Source: Planctomycetaceae bacterium
GTDB taxonomy: Bacteria; Planctomycetota; Planctomycetia; Pirellulales; Pirellulaceae
Direction: 5' to 3'
Assembly: GCA_002726245.1 (NCBI GenBank)
Contig: PBSM01000168.1
Location: forward strand, 19,227 to 83,226
Length of the DNA stretch: 64,000 nucleotides
This document shows positions 15,763-30,700 of this stretch, one piece after another. The translations under genes and the position numbers were made by a program. The notes beneath the pieces were generated by a model that was given only the letters and a program-made list of their open reading frames with translations, did not search any database and had not been told where the DNA came from. Each line of letters opens with the position of its first letter. Within the stretch, counting starts at the first letter, position 1.

Positions 15763-18700
15763 ATGACCATTGGACGTTCTCGTCAATCACACAGCGGTTC
15801 TAAACGCATCCGCGGTAAGCGTATTTCCCCCTCCGAGCGGCGGTCACAACGACGGCTGTGGCTAGAGAGGTTGGAAGATCGTCGCTTGCTGGCCGCGGGT
15901 CCGCGTTTAGCCGGTGTATTGCCGAACAACAGCGTTCTTTTCTCGTTCGAAGATCCCAACGCCAACGTGCGCAGTGTCGCTCCGCGCGAGCTGAAGGTGC
16001 GCTTTGACGAAGATCAGCAGATTAATGCGCTCACGCTAGACGCAATCCGCGTGACCCGGAGTGGTGGCGACGGCAAGTTCGGGCTAGTGGTCGATCCGGA
16101 CGATCGCATCGACCAGCTCGTCACACCCGGTTTCATCGGGGTCACGGCTGTGCCCGACGAGAACGAAGTCGTCATTCGATTTGCGGAGAGCCTGCCGGAC
16201 GACGTTTACCAGTTGGAGATCTTTGGCGCTGGCTCTGCGGCTCCGCTGTTGAATACTCGGAACGAGGCGTACGTACCGACCCTGAACGACGGCGATGGCG
16301 ATCCAGCCAAGGACACGACTCGTTTCGAGGTCGATCTTGGGCCACAAGTTCTCGCGGTTGTTCCGCAACCCGTCTCGCGAGATGCCACGGGCGCAATCGT
16401 CCAGGCGCGGGACACGATCGAAGTCTATTTCGACGATGATGATCTCTTTGTTGAGAACGATGATTTCGCCCGGCCAACCGCACGATCGGCGGAGAATCCC
16501 GACTTTTATCAGTTGATCTTTACCTCTGACACCGTTCGCAACACAGACGACGTCATCGTGAAGCCGGTCAGTGTGGACTACGATCCGGACGCAGACCGCG
16601 CGGTGCTGACCTTCGCGCAGGATTTGGATCAGTTGGCACACCCGGTGACGGGAGAGAATGTGGGGCCCGGGAACTTCCGCCTGCGGATCGGTACTTCTGA
16701 GGCCGCGCCACTGGCTCCTCTGCATCTTTCTCCGAGGATCAAGGCGTCATCTGACTTCAATACGGACAATCAGACTGTCTTACAATTCACAGCGGTTCGT
16801 CCTGACGAACAAGACATCAGCATTTTCGTAGTTCGAAATCCGCTTGGCGCTCGCCCGATAGCTCCCGCAGCGCGCGTGAATGCCGTCGAGAACGCCGTCT
16901 TCCTCGATCTGAATTCCACCCCCGGGCACGAAGCGACCGCAAGAGAGGTCGTTGACGCAATTAATCTCGATCCAGTTGCAAGCCAGTTGATTACCGCGAG
17001 CCTCAACGACAGCAGCAATCAAGGCGGTGTGCTCGTTGGGGATCGAGACGTTAATTACTCGCCCATCCGGCTGAGTGGTATCGGCTCAAGCTTTGATACT
17101 GCCACCAGCCTTTCCGATGACACGGATCTCGGTGCGGTGATCACGATTACCGGCGCAGGTTCGGCCTTTGTAGACGGCGGCTTCTTCGAGATTACCGACG
17201 ACAACGGCCAAACTCGTAAGTTCGAGCTAGATGCCGACGAACCACCAAGCATTAACGACGCTAGTGCCATTCGAGTGCCATTTCGTGAATCGCTTTCGCA
17301 AGCCGAAATGGGCACGACGATTGTGGATGCGATCAACTCGGCCAGCTTCGGCGTGGCCGCGGAGTTGGCAGGCAGCAAGATTCGCCTGGAAGGTGATCGT
17401 TTCGTAGATCTAGGAGCTGGCGTCGAAGGTTTACGCCGAGACTTCCAGAATCAGTTCGATAACGGCCAAGTGCTGGAGGTCGTGCGTGGCGGCGATGGCT
17501 TTGATGGCGATACCACGACTGCCGACAGCTTTATCATCACCGACGAATCCGGCACGGAGCAGCGGTTTGAGTTCGACAGCGGCTTCTTCTTGAATGTTCC
17601 CGATGGCGGTTCGAACATCATCAACGGCGAACAATTCGAGATCCGCTTCGATAACACGGTAGATCCTCCGACGGACGTGGTCTTCGAGTTTGAGGACAGC
17701 ACGAATCCTGATGGCTTGCTGGTAGCGACCAACATCCAGATCGACTTTACACCAGCCAACGACCAAGCCACGCTGACGGCGGCAATCATTGCTGCGATTC
17801 AAAGCAAAGTGGACGACGGAAGCCTGCCGCGTATTCGATCGCTAGATCTCGGTAGTGGCCGAATCCATCTCGGTGGATCGACCTTACACAATGTTCGCTC
17901 TAGATACATTGTTGACGTTCCAGCCGATGGCAATGCGGTCGTTGATGGAGATACTTTCGAGATTCGCTTTGACGACGAAGTCAACGCTCCGACGGTAACG
18001 ATCTTTGAGTTTGTGGACACCGACGTCCGAACTAGCCCGAGTAATGCGAACCACGTTCAGATCAGCTACACAACGGCGAGTACACAAGCTGATTTAGCAA
18101 CGGCGATGGTTACCGCGATCATGACTGTACCGCAGGTGAATCCCGTTGATCTTGGTGGGCAGATCGATATCGGAGGCACCACTTTCCATGAGGTCGTCGC
18201 GGGCGCAACGACAGGCATTGACCATGCAGGAGTTCCCGGCCCACAACAAGCCGGCGCGATTGCAATTCCTTTAGTCCCGGACGTCTCGCTCACTGCAACC
18301 GAGATCGCTCGGCTGATCACGGAAGCTGTCAATTCAAGTCCTCTAGCTGTTACGAGTACGGCGAGTGGCAACTTGGTTCGGCTTGCCGGTGAGAAGTCCG
18401 TTGAAGAGTTAGACGGAATCGCTGGGCTGCGGGAGTCGATCGAAGCTCGCTTTGACGCCGGCCCGGTACTCGTTGTCACTGACGCCGCCGTGGCGGCGCT
18501 GCCAGACGAAGCCACCATCGTGTTGCGAGACGACCGCGGCACGGCGGTGCTGTTTGAGGTAGACCGCGATGGTTCTCAGGCAGATCCCAACGCGACGGCA
18601 ATCACTCTCGTTGGCGGAGAGACGAGGGAAGAAATTGCTCAGGTCATCGTGGATGCGATTACGGCGGCGGCTTTCCGAATTGATGCCGCTAGTCTGGGAG

Positions 18701-21700
18701 ATCAGATCTACCTGACCAACGACCGGGACGTACAAATCGACTCGTTAGCGACCGGTTTGGAAGCCACGTCGCAAGGCTTGGTCATTTCGTCACAGATCAG
18801 TGCCCGTCCGTTCGCATTGGACTTCCCCGGCAATGAAGACGAGCCAGGGCATCGCGACATCCCGGACGAAGTTGGCGGGGGAGGCGAACAACACCTTAAC
18901 CAGGACTTTGGTGCCGATGGTCGAGATAGCACTCCAGGTGTAACGACCGTTCTGTACAACTTCCGGTCAGACTTCGCCTTGAGTCCCGAAGGCACGCAGT
19001 TGCAGAATGCGATTACCGAGGGCCAAAGACAGCGCGCTCGCGATGCTTTTTCATTGTGGAGCAAGGATCTCGGTGTGCAGTTCATCGAGACGGCCGAAGA
19101 CGGCTTAACGATCGCGACAGGAGACCTGAGAACGCTCGATCCAAGCACGCCGAATGTGTTGGATTACACGGCGAACGACTTCCGCGTGCGGGTCGATCCA
19201 GCGTTCGCCAACGGCTTGTTGGTAATGAACGGTACACTTCAATGGAAGGACGATTTCGGCGGTGATTGGTTTATCAACGCCATGATTGGCATCGGCAGCA
19301 TGCTGGGCCTGAACCGCGCCAACGATCTGCCAGGTTCGACTTTGATGGCGTTTCAGTCTGGTTTTTCGTTCCTTAACGCCACGGTGCAAGACACCACTTT
19401 CCCAAGCTTAAGCACTCCAACGCTAGGGCACAGTGTCACCACCAACCCGTGGCCCATCTCGAACCTGCCGACGCCAGAGCCGATCTTCCCGGGTAATTTC
19501 GATATCCTCCACGCCCAACAACTTTATCGCCCCGACGGTGTCGATTTGGATCTGTATCGTTTCACCATTGATGTGAATCCGGGCCGGGCGGGCGTGTTCA
19601 CGGCCGAGACCTTCGCCGAGCGGCTGCCGAATGCAAGCCTGCTGGATACAGAGATTTCACTGTATCGAGAGAATACGGACGGGACGAGAGAGCTGATCGC
19701 GCGAAATGACGACTACTTCAGTCGTGATTCGTTTATCGAGCTGGAACTCGAAGCGGGCGTCTACTACATCGGCGTTGCGGCCAGCGGCAACGACAACTTT
19801 GATCCCACGATCGAAGACACCGGGATCGGCGGCACTTCGCAGGGCAGCTACGATTTGCGGCTCAACTTCCGAGCGCAAGTTGACAACGAGGACGCCATAC
19901 GCGATGCGGACTTGACGCCGACTCGAATCGACGGCGATTTGGACGGCGTGCCAGGAGGCACTTACAACTTTTGGTTCCAGACTCGTTCTTTGAACCGATC
20001 GTTGACCGTCACCGGCAATGGTGGCGATTTGAACGATGGTCAAGTATTAACGTTGACCAATCGGCAAGGTGTTGTTCGGAACTTTGAATTCGACAGCAAT
20101 AATAGCATTCAGGCCGGCAACAGTCGCATTAACTTCGCGGCAAACGATTCGGCATCGGATATTGCGCAACGGATCGCCAACGCCATTACTGGCGAGCAAT
20201 TCAGTATCGGCGCTTCCGCGTCAGACAACTCGGTTCTGCTTGGCGACCCGAATACGCAACTTAATAGTGAGCGAGAGATTAGCTTGAGCTTCGACTTCAG
20301 CGGCATCGAGATCGAAGGTAGAACGATCTTTGTCGATAAGCTCGCTGGACCTAATGCGGACGGCTCGCTGGACCGACCGTTTAACAATATCGCTCGCAAC
20401 GGCATCACGAACGCATTTGAAGTCGCCCAGCCGGATGACATTGTTCGGATTGTGGGCAACGGAGGTGTTGACGGGGACATCGACACCCTAGGTGACAACT
20501 TTGCCTACGAGATCGGGTTTGGCACACTGCCTGGGCAGATCCTGTCAGACGGAACCGAGATGGCCGTTCCACGCGGCACGACGGTCATGGTGGAGCCCGG
20601 ATCGAACTTCAAGATGAGGCGTTCGCGGGTTGGTGTTGGCAGCTCATCGCTAACCGTCGATCGCAGCGGCGGCGCTCTGCAAGTCTTAGGTACTCCAGAT
20701 CGTCGGGTTGTGTTTACGTCTTGGTTGGACGAAACGATCGGTCGCGACACTCATCCGCCAACAACACAGCCGGGACGCGGTGATTGGGGTGGCATTGTCT
20801 TCCGTGCCGATATCGACCGAGAAGAATCTCGTCCCAATCTCGATGATCAAGGCATCTTCCTGAACTACGTCAGCCACTCGGAAATTCTCTACGGTGGCGG
20901 CGGAAACGTTGTGATTGACTCGATCCAACAGGTCGTGAATCCAATTCAAATGGTTCAGACGCGGCCAACAATCACTTTCAACCGGATCATGAATAGCGCC
21001 GATTCGGCGATGTCGGCGTCGCCGAACAGCTTTGACGAAACTAATTTCCACTCGCCGCGGTTCCAATCCAACGGCGAATTCACGTCCGACTACGTGCGTA
21101 TCGGGCCGGACATCCACGGTAACTTCCTGATTGAAAACTCGACCAACGGTCTGTTCATCCGGATCGAAACACCGACGGGGGAGGATTTGCGACCGTTGAC
21201 CGTTGCCGGCAGATTCGATGACACCGATGTCGTGCACCTCCTGTCAGACAACCTTGTTATTCAAGGCAGCCAAGGCGAGCCATTCCTGGATCTCAGCCGT
21301 CCTGCAGTCGACTTGGTAACCTTCTCGCCAGTGAACACGGGAACGTTGGTAGCCGGTACGTACAGTTACAAAGTCACTTTTGTCGATGTGAACGGACTTG
21401 AAGGCCGGCCATCTTTCCCGACGTCTTCCTTCACGGTCACGGCCGCGAATGAAGCAGCCGGGCTACGAGCCATTCGACTGAACCAATTGCCTCCGGCGGA
21501 TGGAGACTTTGTGGCCCGGCGGATCTATCGGACCGATGATCCGGCGAACGGCACGTATCAGTTGGTTGCACGGCTCAATGCCTTCGACTCCGCTTTCACC
21601 GACGACGGATCGTTGATCGGTGACGTCTTGCGGCGAGATGCGCCACTAGTAGACGGCGTAACCTTAACGGTTCAGCCGCGCGGGTCGTTGCAGGCGGGCG

Positions 21701-24700
21701 CTTACAATTACCGAGTGGCCTTCGTCGATGCGTCCGGCCAAGGCGATGCGTCCTCTGATCCGACCACGACACTGATCATTCCAGGCGCTCCCAACGGCGG
21801 CGGCATTCAACTCGACAACTTGCCGATTGCTAGAGACGAGTTCGTTGCTCGACGGATCTATCGAAGCTCGGTCGGCGGCGTAAGACCCTACGAATTGGTT
21901 GTCGAGATCGACACCAGCAGCACGTCTTATTTCGACGACGGGTTCACGAGCGGTGGCCAGCTTGATCCGAGCGCGATCGGTGTTATTCGCGCCAGGCCGC
22001 ACGCACGGTTGGCGATTGATCCGGGAACGGTCCTCAAGATGGAAGGTTCCCGGATCGAAACACGCTTCGGCGGACAGTTGATTGCCGAGGGACTCGACGG
22101 GCAGGAAGTCATTATCACCTCGCGTTTGGACGATGCATTTGGCGCCGGCGGAACGTTCGACACGAATGATGATGACGATCGAGGCGTTGACGAGAACGTT
22201 CCCACACCAGGTGACTGGGGCGGTCTCTACTTCGGACCGCTCGGTAGGCTCAGCTTGGATCACGTGCTGCTCACCTTCGGCGGTGGAACGAACAAAATCG
22301 AAGGTACGACGAAGAGCTTCAACGTCATCGAACTGCATCAAGCGAACGCACGAATCACTAACAGCATTATCGAAAAGAACGCCAACGGAATCGGGGGGCA
22401 GGGGCCGCTCGACCGCTTTGGACGCGGCTTCAATCTGCCGGCCACGATTTTCACGCGAGGTTCGCAACCGATCATCGTGGACAACATCATCCGCGACAAC
22501 GTCAATCCGCCGGCAAGCGAATTCAATCCGGCCAACGGTTTGGGAGCACGCGACAATGTGGCCATCACGATCAACTTGAACTCCCTGACATCGGATACCC
22601 TTACCGATATCGGGCGTTCACGCGGTACGATCGACCTGATTGACCGGTACGGGGATAACCGAGGCCCGTTGGTGCGTGGCAATCGGCTGGAGAACAACGG
22701 CCTCAACGGAATGATCGTCCGTGGTGAAGAGTTGGCTGCTCAGAGTGTTTGGGACGACACCGACATTGTCCACGTCATCACCGATCGCTTCGACGACGCT
22801 CGCTTCGGTTGGTTGTTTGATGAAATCTACATCACCGATCTGCACACGTTTGGTGGTGTGCGACTGCAAAGTAGTCCCAGCGAGAGTCTCGTCGTCAAGC
22901 TGGAAGACGACGAGATGAAGACGGGGCAGCGGTACAACCTCAATCCAACGAATGGAGCCGGATTTACGGTGACGGGTGATCCGCTTGAAATCGAGGATCG
23001 AATCGGAGGAATTCTGCATGTTGTTGGGCAACCTGGTTTCCCCGTGGTTCTGACGTCAATCCATGATGATACCGTTGGAGCGGGATTGCGGCCCGGCGAC
23101 TTGCCTCAGGTCGATACGAACAATAACGGAATCGCAACGACTCCGAGTGCCGGTGACTGGCGAAGCATTCGTCTGGACCAACACAGTCATGATCGCAACG
23201 TTGAGATCATCACGGAGATGGAACCGGCGAACGAGACCGCGCCAGGACGGAACGCCACCACCAACTCAGCGCAGTTCCTGGGCGAGTTGGCTGCGGATGA
23301 GAAGGGCGGCGATGGAAACCTGCGCATGGGATTCGAGATCCAAGGTTTTCTTAATGAGCCGAATGACATCGACGTCTACAGCTTCACGGGCATCGCCGGA
23401 ACCGAAGTCTTCGTCGATATCGACCGGACAACGTTCGCGTTGGACACCGTCGTCGAGCTGCTGGATGCAAACGGAATCGTGTTGGCGCGATCCAATAATA
23501 CACTCGGCGAGACTGACGAAGTCGAGTTCATTGACGATTCGCTCCAGCCTAACTTGGTGAACCCGCTGCATCGGTCCCCCGCGCCATACACACCGACTCA
23601 TATTTCCGGCTTGCCGCGAGATGCCCATTCGACCAATCCACGCGACGCCGGGATGCGTATTTCGCTACCAGGCAACGCAGGCTCGCGCAGCAGTTATCAT
23701 TTGCGGGTGCGCAGCGATGATGGATTGACGACGGGCGTTTACCAGTTGCAGGTCCGGACGAACGAGTTGGATGAATTCCCCGGATCGACCGTTCGCTTCG
23801 CCGACATTCGTTACTCGCAGAACGCGATCGAAGTGCTGGGTCATCCGGCTCACTCACCGCTGCTCGCGGAAGCGGCCGAAGACGAAGAGCTAGATCCCGG
23901 CTTGGCGAGCAACAACAACTTTTTGGTCGATCCGCTCGTCACCGGAAGACGTCCGCAGGATTTAGGGAATCTGTTCGGCTCGGATCGTGGAGTCTTTTCG
24001 GTCGGAGGCTCGCTATCGGCTGGATCGGATGTAGATTTTTACACGTTTGATGTGCGTTACGATAGTATCAGCGAACAATCTTTGCACCACGGGTCGCTCG
24101 TTGTTGATCTCGACTATGCCGACGGCTTGAGTCGGGCCAACACCTCACTTTCAGTTTTTGACGGCGGCGGGCGTTTGATCTTCGTCGGCCGGGACTCGAA
24201 TATTGCGGAGGACCAGCCGGGGCTGCTTGGCGGATCCGACCTCTCAGATCTTTCGCGTGGCAGCGTTGGATTCCTCGATCCATTCATCGGCCCCGTGGAG
24301 GTACAGGAAGGGCAATACTACGTCGCTGTCAGCTCCGCCGATCGCACTCCGTCGGAGATACTCAACAACACCCTGTTGCGATTGGAGCCTGTCAATTCAT
24401 TGACCCGCATCGCCGAAGATCACATCGGGTCCTTTGGCGGATCGACGGCCGACGATCCTGTAGTCACCGAACTGCTGGACCCGACGTTCATTGGAACAGG
24501 CACGGACCTTTGGCATGTCACATCGCAACGTGGCACCGATGCTGGTCACGGGATCAATCCGGCCTTCGACCTCAGTCGCGGTGGGACTGACGGCGAAGAG
24601 AGCTTTTACTTTGGCGACGACTCGACCGACAGCGTAGCTGCCGGTTCTATGGGAGATCTGTTGTCAAATCCCTTTAGCCTGCAGGATTATTCCGCGGCCG

Positions 24701-27700
24701 ATCTGCCGGTTCTGTACTTCAACTACTTTGTCGATAACGACCCTAACGCCGATGCTCTCCGGGTGTCGGTGGTCGATGGCGCTGGTACGGCGACGCTGCT
24801 CGCGTCTAGCAACACAACGGAATCGGCGGCTCCGGCTGTAACGGAATTGATCCAGACGGGTACGGGCAGTTGGCGGCAGGCGAGGCTCGACCTCAGCACT
24901 CTTGCCAACATGGGTAACCTGCGTCTGCGATTTGAATACGAAGCAGTCAGCGATGGCCTCGAAGGTGCCTATATCGATGACATCATCATCGGCTTCGCCG
25001 AACGCGGCGAGATGGTTACTGGTTCCACTGGAACTTCAACGTTTACGAGTGATCCAAATGCCCCCGCTGGGCAAGTCCTTACGGGCGATTACCAGCTAGA
25101 GATCAGAAAGGCTCCTGATTTTGGAACATCCGGTAGCACCGCGATCAGCGCACGCGATTCGACAGTCTGGGGGATTCAGCCTGGGACGCAGCAGATTGTG
25201 ACAATCGACCCGACTACTGGGACAGTCACCGGTGGGTTCGCGGCACCAGATAATCTTCAAGCTTTCAACTCAGTAGCAGGCTTGTCACTGGCAGAGGGCG
25301 GAACATCTCTGCTCTACGTAAACGACAGCACCAACCGAAACATCTTGTACCGTCTCGATCCCGCAACCGGTGCCCTACAGCAGGCAGAGAATCTCCCAGA
25401 TGGCCTGTCGCAAAGTCAGGGATCTCGGGGCGGGTTGAGCTATCAAGATGGCGCTATCTTTGCCTTGGACGTTGGTTTTCGGGTTGAAACGCAAGCAGGT
25501 TTCGGCGGTGCGCTTTCAACACATTTCACCGTCGCCGCCGATTCCCCCGGCGCGGTCGGTGGAGATGATCAGGGCCGTGAATTCGTAGCCGACCTCAATG
25601 GAACCATCATCGAATACCATCCCACAAATCCGGAAACCACCCTCAACAGCTTTCCCACTCCGACAGGCTCGGCATTGCTATCGGGCCTGGCTTTCGATGG
25701 CACCAACCTTTACGTGTCGGATTTTCTCGGGAACCTATTCACCCTCGATCCGGACACTGGCACGGAACTAGGCCGAGTGACAGTTCCCGGTGGAAGACTC
25801 ATCGGACTGGCCGCGGGCCCGTTCGGTAATTCGTCGTTGGGACTCACTCTGGACCGCAGCATCGATACTAACGATCGCCTTGTGCAGCGAACAACGTTGG
25901 TGGTCCCGTCTGGCAACGAGGTTATCGAAGGTCAAACGTTCACCGTTAGTGACGGCGTCAACTCCGTGACGTTGGAGTATGAAGATCCGGAGATCGGCGA
26001 TGGCGTCAGCCAAGCTGGGCGGGTGGAGGTTCGATTCAAGACGTTTGATGCGAGCCTCCCAGGCTTCCGCGCGGCTACGGACTTTGAAATCGCCTCGCAA
26101 ATTCGTGATGCGATCAACAGTAATCAAGTGCAGACACAGATCGCTGTCCACGCGGCGCTGTCCGACGGAACGGTCACTGGCAATGCAAGCCAAGACAATC
26201 GCGTGAACTTGTTCGGTACAGCGATTGTCGATCAGCCTCCGGCATTCGGAATCACTCGGACGACGAACGATGCGAACGAGCTAAGGGATGCGCTGTTGGG
26301 CGATGGCGTCGTCGCGAGCGGCATCGCACAGTTTGCTGGCAGCGGGCTGTCGGGCGGTTTTTTCCAAGGTGGTCAGACACTCTTGGGGATGGAAGAAGGT
26401 ATTATTCTCAGCACGGGAGATGTCCGCATTGCTTCACAAGCCAATGCCAGCGATAGTTCGACCGGTCGAGCGTCGGGGCAGGGCGATGCTCGGCTCGACG
26501 CGGCGTTCGGCGTAACGACGGCAGACGCCTCTGTGCTGGAGTTCAACTTCACGCTGGCCAATCCAGGGCAGGACGATGTGGCTCTGAACTTCGTCTTTGC
26601 TTCCGAAGAGTACAACGAGTCGATTGGATCGGTTAGCGATGTCTTGGCCGTCTTCATTGATGGCGTTGATATCACGGACAACATTGCGGTGATATCCGTG
26701 CTCGGTACTGACGAGCCTGTTTCGATCGAGACAATCAACGCCGCTAATCCATTTGATCCGACGGGCCTGCTCGGCGTTAATCCGGGCTTTTTCAACAACA
26801 ATGATTTGAACGACGACGGTGCGTTCCTCGACCAATTCGGCTACGACGGCTTTACCGCGCTGCTGACGGCTCGCATTCAAGACTTGGCTCCGAACGTTAC
26901 TCACACGATTGTGATTGCGATTGCGGACGTCGATGATTTGTCCGGCGACAGCGCTATCTTCTTGGAAGCCGACAGTCTGATCGCTTATAGCGAAACAGTT
27001 GAGCCGGGTAAGCGGTTCGTCCGTGATCCAGAGGGGATTCCGAACGTCCGGCACGGCGGCTTCGGCGATCAAAACGTCCTGCGAGACCAAGGCCAGGTTC
27101 TGATCCATTCCAACGTGATTACCGACGCCGCCGACTTCGCCATAACGACTGAGTCGGGATTCCGCGACTCGATTGAGACCTCATTAGTCGATTCCACTCC
27201 CGTAGCCCGCCTGCAACCGAACGTTGGTCCTACGATTCGCCTTCCGGAATTGAATGATCTAACCAACGCTGGATTAATCGGCGGATTTACACCCGGCTTG
27301 GTGATCGAGAACAACACGATCTCGGGCGAAGGCCTGGGCGGCATTCATGTGGCCGGAAATCTTACACCGTTAGAACTGACGGTCTGGCCGACGGATGCTT
27401 TCGGCTTAGGCTGGGAATCTGGCGACGCGTTTTGTGACGGTGACGTATTCTCATTGACCGTTGGACGTCAGACGGTTGTCTTTGAGTTTGAGGACATCGC
27501 CGGCTCGCCATTGGTTGATGCCACGCGACCGTGTTCGATTGGTGGTACCGGTGTCAACGCCGGTTGGACGCCAGGGCGAGTGCCGATCTTCTACCGACGG
27601 ACGATTCCAGCCACAAGAGGCTACAGCCCGATTGGAATGGCTTTGGCCATCAAGGAAGCGATTGACAACAGCCCACTGATCGAAAACCAAACGACGTTCG

Positions 27701-30700
27701 TCGCTCAAGCTTACATCACCTCCACGCGTGCTCCGCTTAACGATGGGCTCGACGAACTCGCTGTCTACGTCGAGCGCGTTGCTCACTTCGACGCATCCAG
27801 TCCAACCATCTTCGAGACCCAGCGTTTCATGCCGGTGGGCTTCGCCGCGCAGCCTTTCGTTGCGGTCGTGAACAATACGATTTTCGGCAACGATGGCAAT
27901 GCTTCGTTCTTCCCAGAAGAGTCGCTCGAGCCGGATGACACGCTCGAAAGAGCCACCGACACACTTCAAGGACGTGCACACAATCCGGAGGCTTACACAA
28001 CCACGGCCTTCCTTGGCGATAGCTCCAACTTCCGGGATGATCCGCTGAAAGATGTCGATTTCTTCCAGTTCCAGTTGGATATCAACGATCGAGTCACCAT
28101 CGACGTCGATACAGGGAACTCGTTCGATACGGTCTTGAGATTGTTCGATGCGGTTGGACAGGAACTGGCATTCAACGACGATGCAAACGCTACCACGAGT
28201 GATCCAGCGATCGATTTCACGGCGACGGCTGGTGGTACGTACTATGCTGCTGTCAGCGGAAGTGGAAATGATCAATACAGCCCTGTCAGTCTAAGCGATC
28301 GGGTGCACAGTGATGAGCAAGGACAGTACGCCATCACGATCAACGTGCATGCTCCTCGAGTGTTTCTCGTGGACATGAAGGATCTGTTAGGCGGGGCCTC
28401 GGTTTCAATCACGGATGTTTCAGGAACCGTTGGAACGGCTACGGGCGGAGGCGGGAATACCGCGGTAGCGGCCAACGCCCTGGTTGCCAGTATCAACGGG
28501 TCTGCTGGCCTCACAGGAGTTCGAGCATCAACGATTGGTGCAGGTTCATATGCACGTTACGTTGTGATCGAGGGAGCCGCAAAGGTTGAAGGCGTAGGCA
28601 GCACCGTCGCGGAATTGATTCCGACCGTTAATGACAACGAAGATCAACTCCTTCGAGAAACCGGAATCCTTGTTACGGAAGCGGCTACTCCGACATTGAT
28701 GAACAATCTGATGTCGAACCTGAGAAATGCAGTTGTCGAGACCGGAGCCTTCCGTGACAACATCGATCGGTTTCATCACCGCGATCAGCCAGATCACCCT
28801 CTCGTCCGCGGCCTGACGTTCCAGTTGGACACGCATCCCGTCACGGCTGTCAAGACGGGGCTCATGTTTCAGCACGATCAGTTCGGTAATTTGGGAATGT
28901 CATTGCCGCCGAATTCGTTCGGAAAGGGATCCAGCTTCAGCGTGCAAGGCACGGGGATCCTGGAATTTGTCGAGCGTTACGACGCGCTGATCGACACTGT
29001 TGACTTCAACATCATTGCCGGGTCGATGATACCGCTTTTCGTGAACGCGCCGGATGGCAACTTCTTCCCTGAAGCGTTCGCTCCCCTGATCGATAGCTCG
29101 GTGGACTCTCTACCCGAACGCGAACAGTTCGGATTCATTAAGGTTTCCGCGGGACTTGCCTTGTCACCGATCTTGGCACCTCGTGCCGATGGCACTGGGC
29201 AGTTGCGAGTCGATGACCAGGACGTCGATACACCGCAGGGCCAGGGTGCCAACGTCTTCAAAGACCGTGGTTCGCTCGACCGGGCGGATTTCATTGGCCC
29301 GTCCGCGGCACTTGTCAACCCGCAAGACAACGACTCGCGGCGGCAGGACATTGACGCAGCAATATCGATCGTCCAGCTCGAGTCCGGCATCTTCGCCAAC
29401 TTTACGATTCAGATCGTGGATGGATTCGAATCGGCCGATCCTTTCCCCGGTATCGGTGTCGATGATGAAACGCTGGACGGGCGCATTGTGCGAATTGACG
29501 AAGAAGGGCTGCCGCTGGATCTCAAGGGTCCGGCTGTCACTCTGTTCCAGGATGGCGTCTCCCTCCGCGAAGGAATCGACTACACGTACACGTACAATCA
29601 AACAAGCAACACAATCGTTCTGGCTCCACTCGCGGGAATCTGGCCGGATGACAAGGTCTATACAATCCGCGTCAATAATCGCGATCGGTTCGTGATCGAC
29701 GCGATCAACGGAGGCCGCCTGATCGATGGAGATTCCTTTAACATCACCAACGATGCAGGTGAAACAGGGACGTTTGAGTTCGATAAAGGCTTCAGCGTTA
29801 TCTTCTCGCCAACGCTTGGCTTCCAAGTTCCGGTGACTGGGGCGAGCCCAACCGGGATCGTTGATGGGCGAACCTTCTCGATCAACGATGGCACGCTCGA
29901 TGTAAACAACCCTGTGACCTTCGAGTTTGACCAGAACAACAATTGGCAGACCTCGAACCGTCGAGTTGCCTTCCAGCCCGGTGCAACCGCGGACGAGGTC
30001 GCCGTGGCGATTGCCCAAGCTCTCGCGGTAGCGCACCTGCCGGCGTTGGATGCTCAAGGTCAACCGCTGGCGATCCCGCCGGGACAGCTAACGATCCCGT
30101 TGTTGCCGCGTAACCTTGGCGATGGATTCGTTCACATCGGAGCGACCGCAGATCACCGCGCTTCGACTGGAAACTCGGCTCTGACCCAAACCGTTGTCGA
30201 AACGAGCATCCAAGTTCCCGCGAACGGAGCACCGGGACTTCGCGCCAACGACTCATTCGCCATTAGCAGCGGAGCAGCAAGTTTCGTCTTTGAGTTTGTT
30301 CCGAACACCAATCCCGCAAGTCAGCCGACGATTCCCGGGTCGGTCGTCATTCCCTTCAACAACAGCGACAACTCAATTCTTCTCGCCAGCCGAGTCGTGG
30401 CGGCGATCATTGATCCAGATCCAATGACTCCCGGCAACGAGTTAGGGCTGACCCCGGTTCAGGCCGCTAGTAGTGGAATCATCCAACTGGGCGAGATTCC
30501 GAATCATATTATTAATGTGACGACGTCGAATCTTTCGAAGTCGGTTTCGCAAGTCCCAGTGAGCCTGACGATTCCGGCCGGTGGCGAAGCCGATATTCAG
30601 AGCGGCGAAACGTTCACGGTCAGCAACGGTGTCGATACGGTGACGTTCGAGTTTGTCATTGATGGAATCACTCCGATAAACCCCGGAGTGAGCGTGATTC

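Noticed and set aside
21664..22467. Antisense open frame of 267 codons within giant gene 1
   Set aside because: Opposite recognisable Fn3-like and beta-helix sequence; no independent coding evidence.
29164..30063. Antisense open frame of 299 codons within giant gene 1
   Set aside because: Shadow of the sense FEFD region; no motif or leader signal.
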